Origin: Balanoglossus misakiensis
Lineage: Eukaryota; Hemichordata
Reading direction: 5' to 3'
Assembly (NCBI GenBank): GCA_040954595.2
Contig: CM082583.2
Coordinates: 13,082,001-13,146,000 of the forward strand
Length of the DNA: 64,000 bases
In this document: one piece after another, positions 1-13,500 of the stretch
How the letters are laid out: every line of letters begins with the position of its first letter
Numbering within the stretch: position 1 is the stretch's first letter
Position numbers and translations under genes: made by a program
The notes under the pieces: generated by a model
Databases searched by the model: none
Seen by the model: the letters and a program-made list of their open reading frames with translations, nothing else
What the model was told of the DNA's origin: nothing

Positions 1-1701
1 TCACAAGCACTGGCTGAAGCTGGCTCTGCCGTAATTTCTTCAACAGAAGTAACTTGGCTTCTTCGTTCCTGAGGTCTTCTTGTAATTGGCGCACCAGTTT
101 CTCCCGATCTGTCATCTCATCTGGTGTGAGTTTTTTGACGCCGTTGCTTGGCCTTGGTGAGTCCTCCGAGTCATCACTGACCCCATTCATCATTGGCCCA
201 GATGAGTCATCTGAGAGGACTATGACATCATCCGACGATGAAGAGTCCGCTCCCTCTTCTCGAAGTCTGTGTGATAAAAGCAAAGGTCAAGGGTCACAAA
301 TCAAAAATCCACCTCACCTTTTAACTAACACTGACACTTGGTAGATCTCATTTCAAAGCAATCAGAACCCCCCCCCCTTTTTTTTCATGACAATACAGCT
401 TTAAAGACACTTACCTTTGTATTCTCTCTTTCTCCTTCTGACTTTCTGCATCTGGCCTGTTTGCATTCTTTGCATTGTTCTCCTTATCTTTCTCTCCATC
501 AACATTGTTTTTGGTCACAGATAAATCTTGTGGCTTATTGGCAGACAAATCATGAGGTTTATCAACATCCATCTCCTCAACATCATCGGAATTTCCTTTG
601 GTTTCCTTGGCAACAGTAGATACTTCTGTCATCTCAGCATCATCTGATTTATGATCACCTTTGACCTCTACTGGTTTATCTATCTCTACATTGTCTGATG
701 ATTCGATTTCTTTATCATTTGTCTTGGGAATGACTAGTTTCACTTTCTCTCCTGAATCATCCTTTTTGGCAACATTTGGTTCATTGCTGGTTTTATCCAC
801 GTTTTCAAGTTCACCTCCTTCTTTGTCACTAGTGGTACTATCATTACTTTCTGTCAGAGAAGTTTTCGTCGGTTCCTCTAAATTCCCACTTCCTTTTGGT
901 TCCTCATTTTGATGCTCTGATTCCATTGTTTGATCACTGACACTACCACTGGGTTGCTGATCCGTTTCTTTTTCCACATCCTTTTCGCTGGATTTGTCCT
1001 TATTTCCTGCTGTTGTTCCAGTCTCACAAGTCTTTACACTTCCAGTGACACATTCATTTTCTGTAGAAGTTTCCGCGGGCACATCCTGACTGTCGTCTTG
1101 CTCCAGAAGTTCTTTCTCCTCTTTGAGATCGACATCATCCACATCACTCTCACCAGCTAGCAGCTCTTCTTCTGTCTTCTCTCCCTCTGCTCGGATACTG
1201 TTTTCCTTGAAGGAAACCTCCGGATCGCTGTCATCACCAGGCAAGGCATCAATATCAACAGGGGGACTGCGGTCGCCATCGTGGTGATTCTCCTTGATGG
1301 GTGACAGCTCCAACGCGTCCTCACCTTCACCCACCCGTGGCCGCTTGCTTCCTTTCACGGATGTTTCAGTTGCATCAACCTTGATCCTGAAATTTCAGAG
1401 AGTGAGAAGACTGTGATTTTTCAGCACCTGGCAACATCAGTTTGCATAGACAGACAAGCTCAAAAATATGACCTACTTCAACAATATTCCACGCAAATTT
1501 AGGAAATTTCACCCCGAGATCAGAATACCAGTAACATGTCACAACTGACCTTTTTGAAGGAGAAGGTGGGTTGGATTTCCGAGGCGAGCCGGGATTTTCA
1601 TCTTCCGAGTCGGATGTTCGAAGCCTTTTGCCGCTGCGAGTAACCCTTTCACTAGACGAGGAATCGGTGGAAGATCGTCTGAATGATTGAGAGAAAGACA
1701 T
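1..1701 (-). CDS. GATAD2: GATAD2/p66 transcriptional repressor (NuRD subunit), 5' part, runs off the left edge
   Basis: GATAD2 (p66) proteins bridge MBD2/3 and CHD4 in the nuclear NuRD deacetylase-remodelling complex. Three minus-strand exons join in frame: 1550-1701 (ATG at 1699-1701), 415-1386 and 1-266, with donors gtcagt and gtaagt. The last exon reads DVIVLSDDSS, then REKLVRQLQEDL and EEAKLLLLKKLRQSQ. This is the conserved CR1 helix that contacts MBD2/3, preceded by the same VIVLSD stretch seen in vertebrate p66. The middle exon encodes a basic KGSKRPRVGEGED patch followed by about 300 residues rich in E, D, K, S and T. CR1 therefore starts near residue 430, whereas in human proteins it lies near residue 140, so the acidic insert is unusually long. 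The GATA-type zinc finger (CR2) must lie left of the window. Family assignment is strong; the choice between GATAD2A and B does not apply outside vertebrates. Confidence 0.9.
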
Positions 1702-1911
1702 AATTGGTCAAGTTTCTGGATAAAACAATCATACTAGATTTATAAGGTCGCTGATCTGTCGACCAACTGTAAAATGAATTCTTGTAGGGTGGTACCAGCT
1801 GTGTGTAATGAATACACCAATAACACTCTCCAAGTGTCTATATATAGAAATAATTTATATCGCACATATATTTACAAAAGAATGTCTCCTTTCTACATGT
1901 TGTATGCTTAC

Positions 1912-1982
1912 CTTTCGACAGATTTACTTGGGGATGGGGGATAGGACCGCCTGCCACTTCGAGTTACCCTATCATCAGACAT
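1912..1982 (-). CDS. GATAD2: Alternative first coding exon of GATAD2
   Basis: Minus strand ATG at 1980-1982 opens a 71-nt exon, MSDDRVTRSGRRSYPPSPSK and four more residues, ending in a good donor (gtaagc at 1906-1911). Its phase (two bases over) equals that of the 1550-1701 first exon, so both can splice to the acceptor at 1386/1387 and give an AGG arginine. Both exons share the pattern RVTRSG(K/R)R ... PPSPSK. The 1701 exon has a TGA in its own frame just 5' of its ATG and so cannot be joined in frame downstream of this exon; the two are mutually exclusive starts, probably with separate promoters. Inferred from sequence only. Confidence 0.65.
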
Positions 1983-4900
1983 GTTTTAATACGACCTGTT
2001 GTGAGAGGAGGAAAAATAGTATGTAAAGACGGAAAACAGTTGATCATTGCTTTGTAAATCTCAAGATACGTATATGTAATTAGTGCTTGTGATGACTTGA
2101 ATCCAAAGTTCTGCATTAATGAATAATACAGTGTAGATCAAAGCTTCAGGTTAAATTAAACTCTATTATTACTTTCTTTTAAATCATGTTCAGACAAGAA
2201 ACGTATTGTCATTGTGACCTTTTGTTTATAAAGCTATATGCCGATTCCATTGTCAATATGGAACTTGATCTTTATTTAAAAGATCACTGCAGAGTGCACA
2301 TTGCTGATGAAAACTTTTTATTCACAAGATTTTAAGAACTTGAAGTAGTCTGATTTCTTCATTGTTACAGCTATATAAGCCAGCGCAACCATATGCATTA
2401 TTGATGACATCACTCGGGGCAACCATGTGTGTGCAATAGCAAGGTTACGCCTTCTGCTCATTAACATAACAAACAAAGCCAAGAGGATGATGGGAAGATT
2501 GTTTTTGTTAGTCAGGGTAAGCATCAACGCACTCTCCCATTGGTTGGTTTGTTTATTATGACCTTATATGGCAAATGGATTATCAATTAAGGTGGGAGGC
2601 TTCTGATTGGATATGCTGCAATGTCTTGCCATGTAAATGATTACATATGCATAATGGCAGACAAGAAAAAATATGAGACTCGTTTCATTTGGACATTCCA
2701 GACCCGTATCATGGTAGCTAAAAAGAATTTCTGAAACACTATTTTTTTTCCCAAATCTCTATTTTCCAAAATATCTCTTCTCTTCAAGTTTAGAAATAAC
2801 AGATTTAAATGTGGAAATAACAAGTTTAAATGTGGTAATCAAAATAAATCTTTGTTCTTATCGTTTGTGTTTAAAAATATCAATGAAACACATGAGAAGT
2901 TTTAACATACAATATGTTGATTATATTTGGGTTATACAGCTGCTATTTTTCGATCCCCCCCCCCCTCATGACCCACCAGACAGGCAAGTTTCCTTTTTGT
3001 CTTTGCATTGAAGGGGTCAATGCAACTTATACATGATCAGCTTTGGAGATCAGATTTTTTGCTATTCAGATACGCCGTATAATGGAGCATGGTTGTGTTG
3101 TTTCTTTGTTTACTCTTCTGCTGTAAAATTGATTTGAATGTTTGAGATTTGCATCTTATATCAATTTTTACCTTCAAATGAGAAATAATGTTATTATAAT
3201 TAAAGTTGATTGGCGGGGCGCAGGGTCTGGTCAGTCAGCCAAAGCAGAGTAATAAGAGATGTCAATGATTATGATAGCTTTTTTTGTTTTTGTGGTAGAA
3301 TATAAAACAAGGAAGTGTCGATAAACTGGGCTGGGGTAACCTTCTGCAGGGTATTGTGCTATGTAGTCTGTATAGCAACACTACAAGCAATTATGTCACT
3401 TGAGGTGCGGAAAAGTTTACGCTACTCGACAACCATGAGGTGCACTCATGGTTTTTCGGGCTTTTTATGTCAACTCTTCCTCCTTGATCAGTTTCAATCA
3501 CCTGGGTTGGGATTGTAGTTTATACTTTCCGACTTGACACGCCAGGGTTCTCTTTCGGTAAATGACCTGGTTTATTATATTAAGTCCACGATGCATGGGG
3601 AACAAAATAATGAATAAAATTTGGTAAACCAAAACTCAATTCGAGTAAAACATTTTTAATATTCATGTGTGCCGCTTTTTTGCCTTTTTAGCAAAACGTA
3701 ACAGTTCGACTCAGAATGGGCAATTCTGATTTGCCAGCCCAAATTTTTGCATGTCATGAATGGCAGCAGTTGTGGGACTTCCTAAATTTTGGTGGTGTTG
3801 ATATAACGGGAAATACTGTCTGTGACATAAGACAAGATGTTGTAGAAAACTGTTTCGCTTCAACTGCATTACATTTTCAGTCTTTGAGCTAAATGTGTCA
3901 ATTTCGTTGCTGTACTAATGCTCATCCTACAATCCGCAGAAATCTACAACTTGCGCGGAAATTGACTATCTGATTAAGGAGAATTTAGATGTGATCAAAC
4001 AATACCCATTAAAATTACCACGAAATGGCCCACTAAATTGTCACGCAGGTTTCAATTAATTCCACATAAGGTGTCAATTCGCAGCAACAACTCTAAAATG
4101 TTACAATATCACGTAAAACAAAATTGCAATAAGTTTAAAAGAGTGATGCGTTTCGTTTTAGAGAAACTAAGTCTTCACAGTGATGGCTGGGATATACCAT
4201 TACGTAGATCACCTCGTACAAAACTCATCTCGCCGGTAAATGGCGCGAGTTTTGCAAGTTTCTTTTCAAAAATTCCGCCCAAATCATGCAATTAAGCAAC
4301 ATGGGCTATCATATGATAAAATTCAAGTAAGTTTACTGCTCAATTTTAACATGGAAGCTGGACTTACCCACCCGGTCGCACTGTTTCTACTTCCTAAAGA
4401 TGACCTTTGGCGCTGACTGGCCGGCCATTCAAGGTGACGAACAAAAAATTATGTTATGCCACAGTCGACTCGCCAATCTTGAACACGCGAGGGCCCCCAA
4501 ATAAAATCGACGTATTGTATTGGGCGTATCTGAAACTTTCAACTAGGCGATAAATGATCGCTTTTCCCGATGTAGTAGTCGGTTGAGGGACAAGACAAAA
4601 GGCGAAAGATACCCCTAGTAATCTTTCCACAAAAAAGGACCGTTTTAGGTAGAAAATGGCGTGTGGTGGTTTACTATTTACTACGGGGTTCCCATGGCTG
4701 GCGATCAGGGGTAAACACAACAAATTGTTTACTAGTAAACAGTGGTAATGACCTTATTTGGTGTGGGTGATCACGTGACACCAGTGCCACCCAATCAGGC
4801 TGAGCTGGCTGCCAGACATCACCCTTGTTGCCATGTGAACTGTTGTTCTTGTTGTGTCTGAACATCTGCTTACATCACAGTTTGTCAATAATAAATGTAT

Positions 4901-6212
4901 TTACAGCAGGTATGTGTTGATTTATGGATGACATCATAGACTTCGAAGACATACTTCAGTGATTGGGCAAATGCCTTCAATCCTCACATGAATCCTTTGT
5001 ATATGCACAATTATCATAATTGACAGCTTGCCATATGCATTGGCAATGGTTTACTTTCAATTGTCAACAGTTTCTTCCTGCTAGGTCATTCTGCCCACAC
5101 AGTTGGAAGATGATATGTTATGATGCCTGGGAAGGAATATCGAATATAAGGCAGTCGTCTTGGCAACGACTTTTTCCAACTAAGACTTCTCCATCTACTT
5201 CATATTGTATTGCTCAGTTGCCATGTCTACGAGGTTCTCAGAATTAAACATCCTTCATTGAAGTCTGTAATACGAACTCACAACTGCGACTTAAAATTGA
5301 ATTAGAGAAAGGTTTACGAAAAACAAAAAAACTTTAAATGGAACTTATATAAGAATGATAAAACAGGATCCTGAAACAAGACTAAGGACCGAAATGTTTG
5401 CAAATAAACATCGTTTCTGAAGAGTTAGTATGGCCATCAGTTTTGCTAAAGTTTAGAATTGACATAAGTTGTATGTAATATGAAGTTTCCATACCAATTT
5501 AGTTGACATACCAGTAGGTAATGCCAATGACATTTAGAGAACCTGGGGATTATTTGTTAACTTCACACTGTCCACTTAATAGTATCTGTTTGGTAATTCA
5601 ACTAACCACAACCAATTTTGCAAACTTTGGACAACATATAACAGTAGAGCATGAAACTAAAATAAGCCATTTTTTAAAGACATCTTGGTATTTCTTATCA
5701 GGAGATTACAAATTAACTTTTTCTTCTACAGTTCACATTTAAAAGTCTTGTGAGAATATTTTTTTTACTGGCAGTCAGTGTAATTTACAGGAAAATTAAT
5801 GTTCTGGCAACAGTTTATATTTTATACCACCGTAAAATGGCAAATATTATCATACAAGGTCACTGCAAGACACGAACATTTTGATGAAGAGAGTAAAATA
5901 TCCAGAATGGTCATGTCTGGAAATGAGGTCACATGTAAAAAGCAGAATATTGTAGTATTCCTACACTCGCTCGGTCAAGATACTCTCACACAGACCCAGA
6001 CAGACAGGCAGACACACACACACACAGATGCTAAACAAGCACTTTAGTACTAATTTGATGGAGATTATTCAGAGGTGTTCCATCACACCCAGATTGTTGG
6101 GAGAAATTGCACGCACACCCGGCCAAGCCTTTCTTTGTTTGTATTTAGATTTGCCAGAGCAGGATATTTGCAATCTATTGATATGCAAATGATATCAAGT
6201 GAAACATGCCGT
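1983..6212. other. Non-coding spacer upstream of GATAD2
   Basis: No reading frame here combines plausible length, splice sites and recognisable similarity. The stretch is AT-rich. It contains a C11 run at 2955-2965, a small hairpin (ACCATGAG ... CTCATGGT around 3430-3450) and one TCACGTGA palindrome at 4771-4778. It should contain the GATAD2 promoter or promoters close to 1702-2100. Confidence 0.6.
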
Positions 6213-6371
6213 GGTCACATGACCAGCGGCAGCTATCAAGCCCAACAAATTACCCATGATGCTCCTGTGATACTTATGTTGATGAGTTGTTGGTCACATG
6301 ACCTCGAGTAACTCCGCCCCTGTACACATCAGTTTGTTTACAAGGTCTTGGCCCACGCTGGTCATGTGACC
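6213..6371. promoter_or_regulatory. Cluster of three identical GGTCACATGACC palindromic E-boxes
   Basis: The 12-mer GGTCACATGACC occurs at 6213-6224 and 6292-6303, and as its reverse complement GGTCATGTGACC at 6360-6371. The spacings are 79 and 68 bp. GTCACATGAC is the M-box/E-box type of site bound by MiT/TFE and USF bHLH-zip proteins in animals. The cluster lies between the 3' end of MAU2 and the 5' end of GATAD2. That it works as an enhancer is inference. Confidence 0.4.
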
Positions 6372-8767
6372 CGATCCGACATCATTCTTGTATGTCAATC
6401 ATAACAACGCATATCAAATTACACTCTTTATTTCATGAGGGCAGGCTCTTTCTCCTTCCGTTTGAAGAACGTTTCTTTTGCATTTCCCCATAAAACAAAT
6501 TTCTGCAAAAAGACATCACTGGGGCTAAACAGATTATCTTACCTTCTGGTTACAAGATATCTGCAACTCGTCTACTGCAAAAAGTTTCCATCTAGTTTAC
6601 AGTGACAAAGAATCATAGATGAAAGTACGAAGTTCCAACAATATACTATAGTTATGAAAAAATTGTCAATTTTAATCTCATAATTACCAAATTTAACATC
6701 TAAAACAAATAATACAGACGGCAGCAATAAATATAGGAAAGAACTTGACAGTGATATTCTCAGAGAAAACAATTTTTTCACCAAAACGTGGTTATTACGA
6801 AAGATTTTTGATTCCCTCTGAATATATGAATTTATTTAGACATAATTAGATTTCAGAAAAGATAACTGTACAAGAAATAAGAACATTAAAAAAGTGACAC
6901 TACGACGTACAGTGCTAAAGCAGACACGTTTTAAATGCTGGAAACACAAGACTGCCTGGGCTAATGGGATTTCTGGTGTGAAAAACTTGCCAACTAAAAA
7001 CATCTATCAAAGCCAGAAAAATGAGTACTGAGCAACTCTATAGGGATCTGCATAGAAATCAAAGTGTAACTTTATTGGCGTTTGAATTACCATATATGTG
7101 ACTATTGTATATGATGGATTGAGAAGGGCGACATCGCCAACGTCATTTTTTCTCTCTTCTCCTTTACTTGTGTTACACATGTATTTATATTGGATTTTCT
7201 CAACTAGACATGCTTGTTTAAAAGGGGAGGGGGAGGGAGAGAACAAAAACTGCAGTGTCATCTTAGGTTAGGCAACAGTGCATTTGACGGCTTCAAAATT
7301 AAAGCAAAAGGGCATAACAACTAATCGTTCATCAAAATGTGGTGACATTTACTGATATGCATATAGCTACGACAAGTTTTACATAAATTCAAGCATGCAT
7401 GAGTAGCGATTTTATTGCAAGATCTCATATGTTTGTACTTTTCACAATTTCACAAGTATAAGACATACTACAAAAACAAAGTCTGCTCCCTCGAAAACAT
7501 GGGATTGTTTCAAGAGTTCTAATACAGTTGTCTATAATGCCTTATTTGACCCGTGTATAATTTGATTCTTGGAAACAGGTTACTGAACCCCACTGACACT
7601 TTAGGGGTCAGGGGTCAAATAAAATGATTGGGCCTCAGTGAAAGGTTAGAGGTCAAATCACATTTAAAAGCACGTCAAATCTGTGGATATCAGTGTCTAG
7701 GGTATTATTTACAAAATCAATCTCAATTCTTCTCTGCAGATAAAATCGTACACAGCTCTCTACTTGTCTGAAAATATATTGAGGAAATCTTGAGAAAATT
7801 CCCCACTTTGGTTTCTTAATTGGTCAATTGTTCAAAATGAAAACATAACATTAAAAGTGTCACATTTTCATCACATTGTGTATTCTACTGTATTTCACAA
7901 ATTTTGAAAGACAAAGCAATGTCGGGAAAAAACTGTGAAAGGTGTGAAAGTTGTAGCAAGCAGGGGGTTCTGACAAACATTAGGGGTCGTGGCAGTCACA
8001 AAATGACAAAAATAACAGGGAATTAATTCTTTTTTTCAAAAAGACAATAAGATACCATAATAAAATATACTATTGAATGAGGTCTGAAAGAGCTAGAGCT
8101 AAACACAGTTTTAAAACTACATGATTACAAATGACTGTGTACAACACGAGGAAGAAACACTGTAAAACATATATACAATAAATACACTCGTTGTTCCATG
8201 CATAATCTTAAATGAAAGTCTATTCATAATAAAGCTTGCTACAATCTCCCCCCCCCCCAGAATCTGGAACATATGAAGCCATGCTACCACCCCCTGCCCC
8301 ACCCCTCCCAGTCACAGTACTACATAAAATGGTATCTACACATCCCCCCCCCCATTCTACATGGAGCCCTGAATACCCCCAAACACAGACATTTTTCTTT
8401 TCAAGGGCGTATAAATTGACAAGTTCATAAAATCTCTCTCAGTTCACTTGATGCGTGAACTCTGAGTGCTTCTTCAAGAAAAAACTGCTGAAACGACATC
8501 TACCAAAGAACGAAAAAAAGAACACTGTCTTGAATTCTAGTTATTTGCTATGAGCCTGTACTGGGACAAATATACACACAGTTCTGAATTTCAAAAGTTT
8601 GGAATAAAAATCAAGATTCGTCTGAGAGGCAAGTATTGGATATTTACAAGAAAACAGATTCTGCTGAAGAGATTTGATGCGAGTCTTTACAACAGACAAA
8701 ATGTTGCCAGGATCTGACGGTGTCTTACAACAGACAGAAGAGTTGGAAGAATCGCTGGGTTTTGTTT
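6372..8767 (-). other. Probable MAU2 3' UTR and downstream spacer
   Basis: No coding exon is visible. On the minus strand the first AATAAA hexamers below the MAU2 stop codon are the complements of TTTATT near 7411, 7067 and 6428, so the 3' UTR could be about 1.4-2.3 kb. Within it, GGGTCA-g-GGGTCA at 7605-7617 is a DR1-type nuclear-receptor direct repeat. C runs lie at 8248-8258 and 8344-8353. Polyadenylation sites are not proven. Confidence 0.4.
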
Positions 8768-10466
8768 CTACAACAAACTTGCGCTTGCCCCTTCCGGTGG
8801 AGTCTGTACAGGACATGGCCCTTCCGTCCACTGTGAAAGAAACATGAAAATAACAGATGATATGACAGCTACATGGACGTGCTGATGTACAGATGACTTG
8901 ACCAGTGAACAATGAACAGTCAAATATTTCTGATCCAAATTTGACTACGTTGGACTACTGACCTGTATGAGATTGTGTTCTGTCAGCTGCGAAGACTGGA
9001 AATGATCCTTGAGCAACTGTGATGAGAAAGTGGTGTGCATCTGGTAGCCTTCATTCTCTCGGACTGGATCTCCACTCAACTGGTACAAATCTGGGCATGG
9101 ATCACAAATATCAACAATTACAACACTGTTTACAGAAGAAAACAACTATACGCATCAACATCGTTTTAATGGCACCTTGCTGTGATTACGAGACCATTCC
9201 TTTACCTTTTAGCAATGCAGAAGCCCAGAGCTGCACGTGGACATCTGGTATTTTGCTGGCCAGCTGCATGGCCGGCATTACCATATTCATACTCTCCTGG
9301 AACAAAAAACACACAAATTTTGTGTTACATACGTGCTTCATGTTGTAACTTGCCCCTATCAAGGCATCCCTAGCTGGATGATAATCACTCACATCAGACA
9401 CCCCAGGTGGGTGATACTTTTCAAGCTCGGAGGAAATGAAACAAAGATTTGAAATCATCACACAGCAACTCACCCTCGTATTGCCCAGTGATAAAAATAT
9501 ATGTCCTAAGAGCACTAACGAACAGGCTGTCAATCTGTTCAAGTCTTCTGTGTTTGACATTTTTAATGTTTCACGCAAATACCTCCTGCGAGAAAAAAAT
9601 CAAGTCATCAGATCAATTGGAAGGCAGATAACTAAGGATTAGTAAACCAAGTAAAATCTCAATAGATTGACCTTCAAATCTACAAGAGATCTAAAACAAT
9701 TTCAAATAGTTACTTACTTGGCTTCATTGTATCTAGTCTGAAAGAATGACTGAAGTCCTTTCACATAATATGCTGCTGCTCGAAGGCTGTGTGAACTCGT
9801 CTGTACATTCTCAGGTGTAATTCTCTCTAACAGAGTCAATGCCTGGTTAACCAAAAATTCAGAGACAGTGGAGTTAAAAAAAATTATTTATTCAAGGTAT
9901 ACCAGTCATCGATGCAAATGTAGCCACAAGTTACCACTTGGGTGACTCAGAAGACTTTTAATCATATATGAGCATGAATAAATTAGAGATGATTGACAGC
10001 CGTACAAGACTCACCTCTTGTTGCCTGTTTCCACACCTGAGATAAACAATAGCTAAGTTTAACGATATAAAAATCCACAGCTCCGTCTGCGTTGTTAACT
10101 GAAATCAGAACAGAATTAAATCAAAGTGTTATTAGCATATATTAAGACAAACACAACATTGCGTGTAATGTACAACTGTTAGAATAGGGCACGAAGAAAC
10201 CCTGGAGACACTGTGACTCTATTGCAGAAAAGGTAGGAGAATGTACTCACCCTACGAGCTGTGTTGAACTGTGCCTCAGCACTCTCCATGCAATTCATGG
10301 ACATTGAATAGAGACCTAGTAGTGTGTGAAGCTGTGCTCCGTGTGTTGTAAATAACTTGGGCTGCTGTTGACATACCTGACACGCCTGGGAAATCTAGAT
10401 CAGAAAAAAAAAATATTTCATGTAATGTTTATTAGCATTGATTATAAAAGCAACTTCAGGGAAAAG

Positions 10467-10509
<43 letters not shown>

Positions 10510-13500
10510 GTCAGTCAATCAGTCAGTCAGTAAGTCATACAGACAGACAATGAGTCAGTCAACTCACCTCTTGTATTGCCAGCGACTTGTTTCCCATGAC
10601 TAACCTACACATGATGATGTGTTCTAACAACATGAGTTGAAATGCTGATAAAATTGGATGGGAGTCTAGAATCTTTAGTTTGCCGATCTGGAGTAAGGCT
10701 TTGTCTGTGTACTTCTGCGCTTTGTCCATGTAGCCGGCCTGCATTGAATGCATCACTGTCACCTGCAAGAAACAAAACCCAGAACGTGGATGCTGACATC
10801 TAGTTCCTGCTGCAATGCAATTACAAAATACACATAGGATGAAATGTGCATGAATACATGAACATTCCATTAGGAAAAAGAATCTTACCAAGTATACAAG
10901 CACACACATATGTTCTTTCGGTAACCAATGAAAAAGATCAGCCGGGTTACTTGAGAGTGGCTCTGAAAGTAAAAGGAACATGTACGTGAAGATGAGGATA
11001 ATTAGTCTGTGACGTGTTTTTTTCGTCAAATCAATCTTCAAGTGGTTGTCACTATAGACTAGGCTGGTGAGACACTTACCATCGTCTGAATGTAAGACTG
11101 TTATCGTCTGAATTGATTGTTGTAGCTGTTTCAGACATGGTTTGACACTTTTGACCTGAAAAAATATACAAAACAGTGCCTTAGGTTATAAAATGTCATT
11201 ATACATCAGACAACCCCAAGAGTTTTAGGTTTCATTGCATAAGCCATAGTATAGACATGTTACTGTATTCTGCTAGTACTAAATATTTGGTCGAGACTGA
11301 TACACTGAAAAGAGAAACACTGTGGCAGTAACACCACTAGGAATGCCAAAGTGAATATCTCACCTGGCCAGCCACGAGAAAATGGCAAACTTGTAATATG
11401 AGAAAGAACACTTTGAGAGATTCCTGGTGTGTGGGATTGCCGGTAAATGATTCTATAAGGGTACCGCAGAACGACAAGACTTGGTGCACTTCTGTCAGCT
11501 TCTTTTCAAGAAGCAAAAGCTGGTTGATAAAGAGAAAAAAAATTAAGTGAATATTACTCCAATTAGACATCTTCAAAGCTTTGTCAATGTATGCAAATTT
11601 ATGCACATGAAATCAAAACATCAGCAGACCATGAATTGTCCTTGCCAATCAATTGTTTTGACAAAGTACTTACCATTCCCCTACTGAGAAGAAACAGACA
11701 CCTTGTGTATTCTGAGCCAGCCATTGCAGCATAGTCGGCGCCCAGACCCAGTAACTCACACGCTGAAATGTAGTCTGTCTCAAACGTATGGATTTGCTGT
11801 TTACAAAAACAAAAAAAGGCAATTTCAGTTAATGTGAGGGGTGAGATACAATTACGGACTAAACTAAATTTTATCTTAATTTGATCTGTTTACGCTGCCA
11901 ATATATGGCAAATATGATGCATGAGGAAAGCATGCATCCACACAGATTGCATGCAACAAGAAGAAAGTAATCTCACATCATAGACTAGACAGTTACTTAC
12001 CGCTAATTGAAACAGAAGTCTACAGTGCCAATAGGCTGACTGTTGAGACACTCCTATCGCTTTTCTAAGCACTGGTTTTGCTAGGTGAAGTTGATTCTGT
12101 CAAGTCAAACACAAAGTAACACATCACCATCTTGTATAATAACATAAGTTGGCTTTTTCATTGGCTCCTGTGATTTTTGTCCTCTACCATTAAGTTGGTA
12201 GGCTCATGTGATCACTTATTAGGCAGATATAAGAATGAAATTTCAAGGAAGATGTGGGTTTTTTTCACACTTACCGCTTGTTGATAGATTTCTGCAAGAA
12301 CACTGGATGCTTCAAATTTGATATCGTCAAGTGAATTGGGCTGGATCTTTCATTGTTAAGGAAATGTGTGCATTGACAGGACAGTGGTAGAAAAATAGTG
12401 CAATTTGACATTCAAATTGCATAAGTGGATGTGAACATTATTTCAAACCTTGATGATCCAATGATCATGTTGTTGGCAAGGCATACCTTCCAAAATATGA
12501 TCTGTTCAACCGTACCTCAAGCATCAAAACAATTTAAACTGATCCCATTTGATATTTACCAGAGACAGGTAACTGCCTATGATTTTATATGAAAATTAAA
12601 TCATAACGTCGGTAGAATCTAATCCAAATCTCTACTGAACCGACAATGGACGGATTTTTTTCTGGAACAAAAAATATCCAGATGAAAGGGCGCCCTCAAA
12701 ACAGGGAAAGGTGACATTCTGCCTTAGCATACTCATTATAGTATGTTTACCTCTTGAAATGTGACATATTACCACATATTTTGGTTCAGCACCGTTGGTT
12801 TTCACCAGAAAATGTGGAATATGTACATTTAAGATGGGATGCATCGATGCTACGGTTCAGAAAAACGCATTTATCCCAGGAATCAAAAGAAATAAGAAAC
12901 GAAAAGCCTACAACTATAGTATTAGGACTGCAACATACATGTGTACACATCCAATCCAAATTAGTAATCCAAATTAATTATATTAATTCTATAACTGAAA
13001 AACTGATATTACATTAAATATACGGAGACGTATTTCGGCGACACTTGCATCGGCTACAATTAAATGGGGAGATATGATTAATAATTTATGAAGGGTAATA
13101 CAACTTAAAAGGACATACATTTTGGTATTTTTATTTTTGGAAAGGGGGAGGACAATATGCCTTCAAATAAGGATTGGTCCGTAACATCGTTCTCTCGTCC
13201 GATTGGACAGTAGGGTTTACGCGTATAACCTAAAAATATTTGGGGGTGACTGAACAACGCTTTCGATTATGTCATAGATCAATTGAGGACTATTACAAAC
13301 AACCATATTTACGGCGTGCGCCTTGTTCCTCTACTTCACGCTCGATCGACACAACACGACTGACCGGCAGTCACTCAAAAAGGATACAGTTTGCGAAAGC
13401 ATCCACTGAAAATAAAGAAATACAAATTTATGAGATCGATTTCAAATGTCTTTGATGGTACAATCGCGAAATCAGAATAAAAATTTCGTTGATAATACTC

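Noticed and set aside
4454-4865. Overlapping minus-strand frames of 60-90 codons
   Set aside because: No similarity, no conserved motif and no splice structure; random open frames.
12551-12563. Candidate small MAU2 exon with acceptor cataggcag and donor gtaaat
   Set aside because: Thirteen bases break the frame into the next exon and match no conserved residues; the exon at 13388-13405 fits perfectly.
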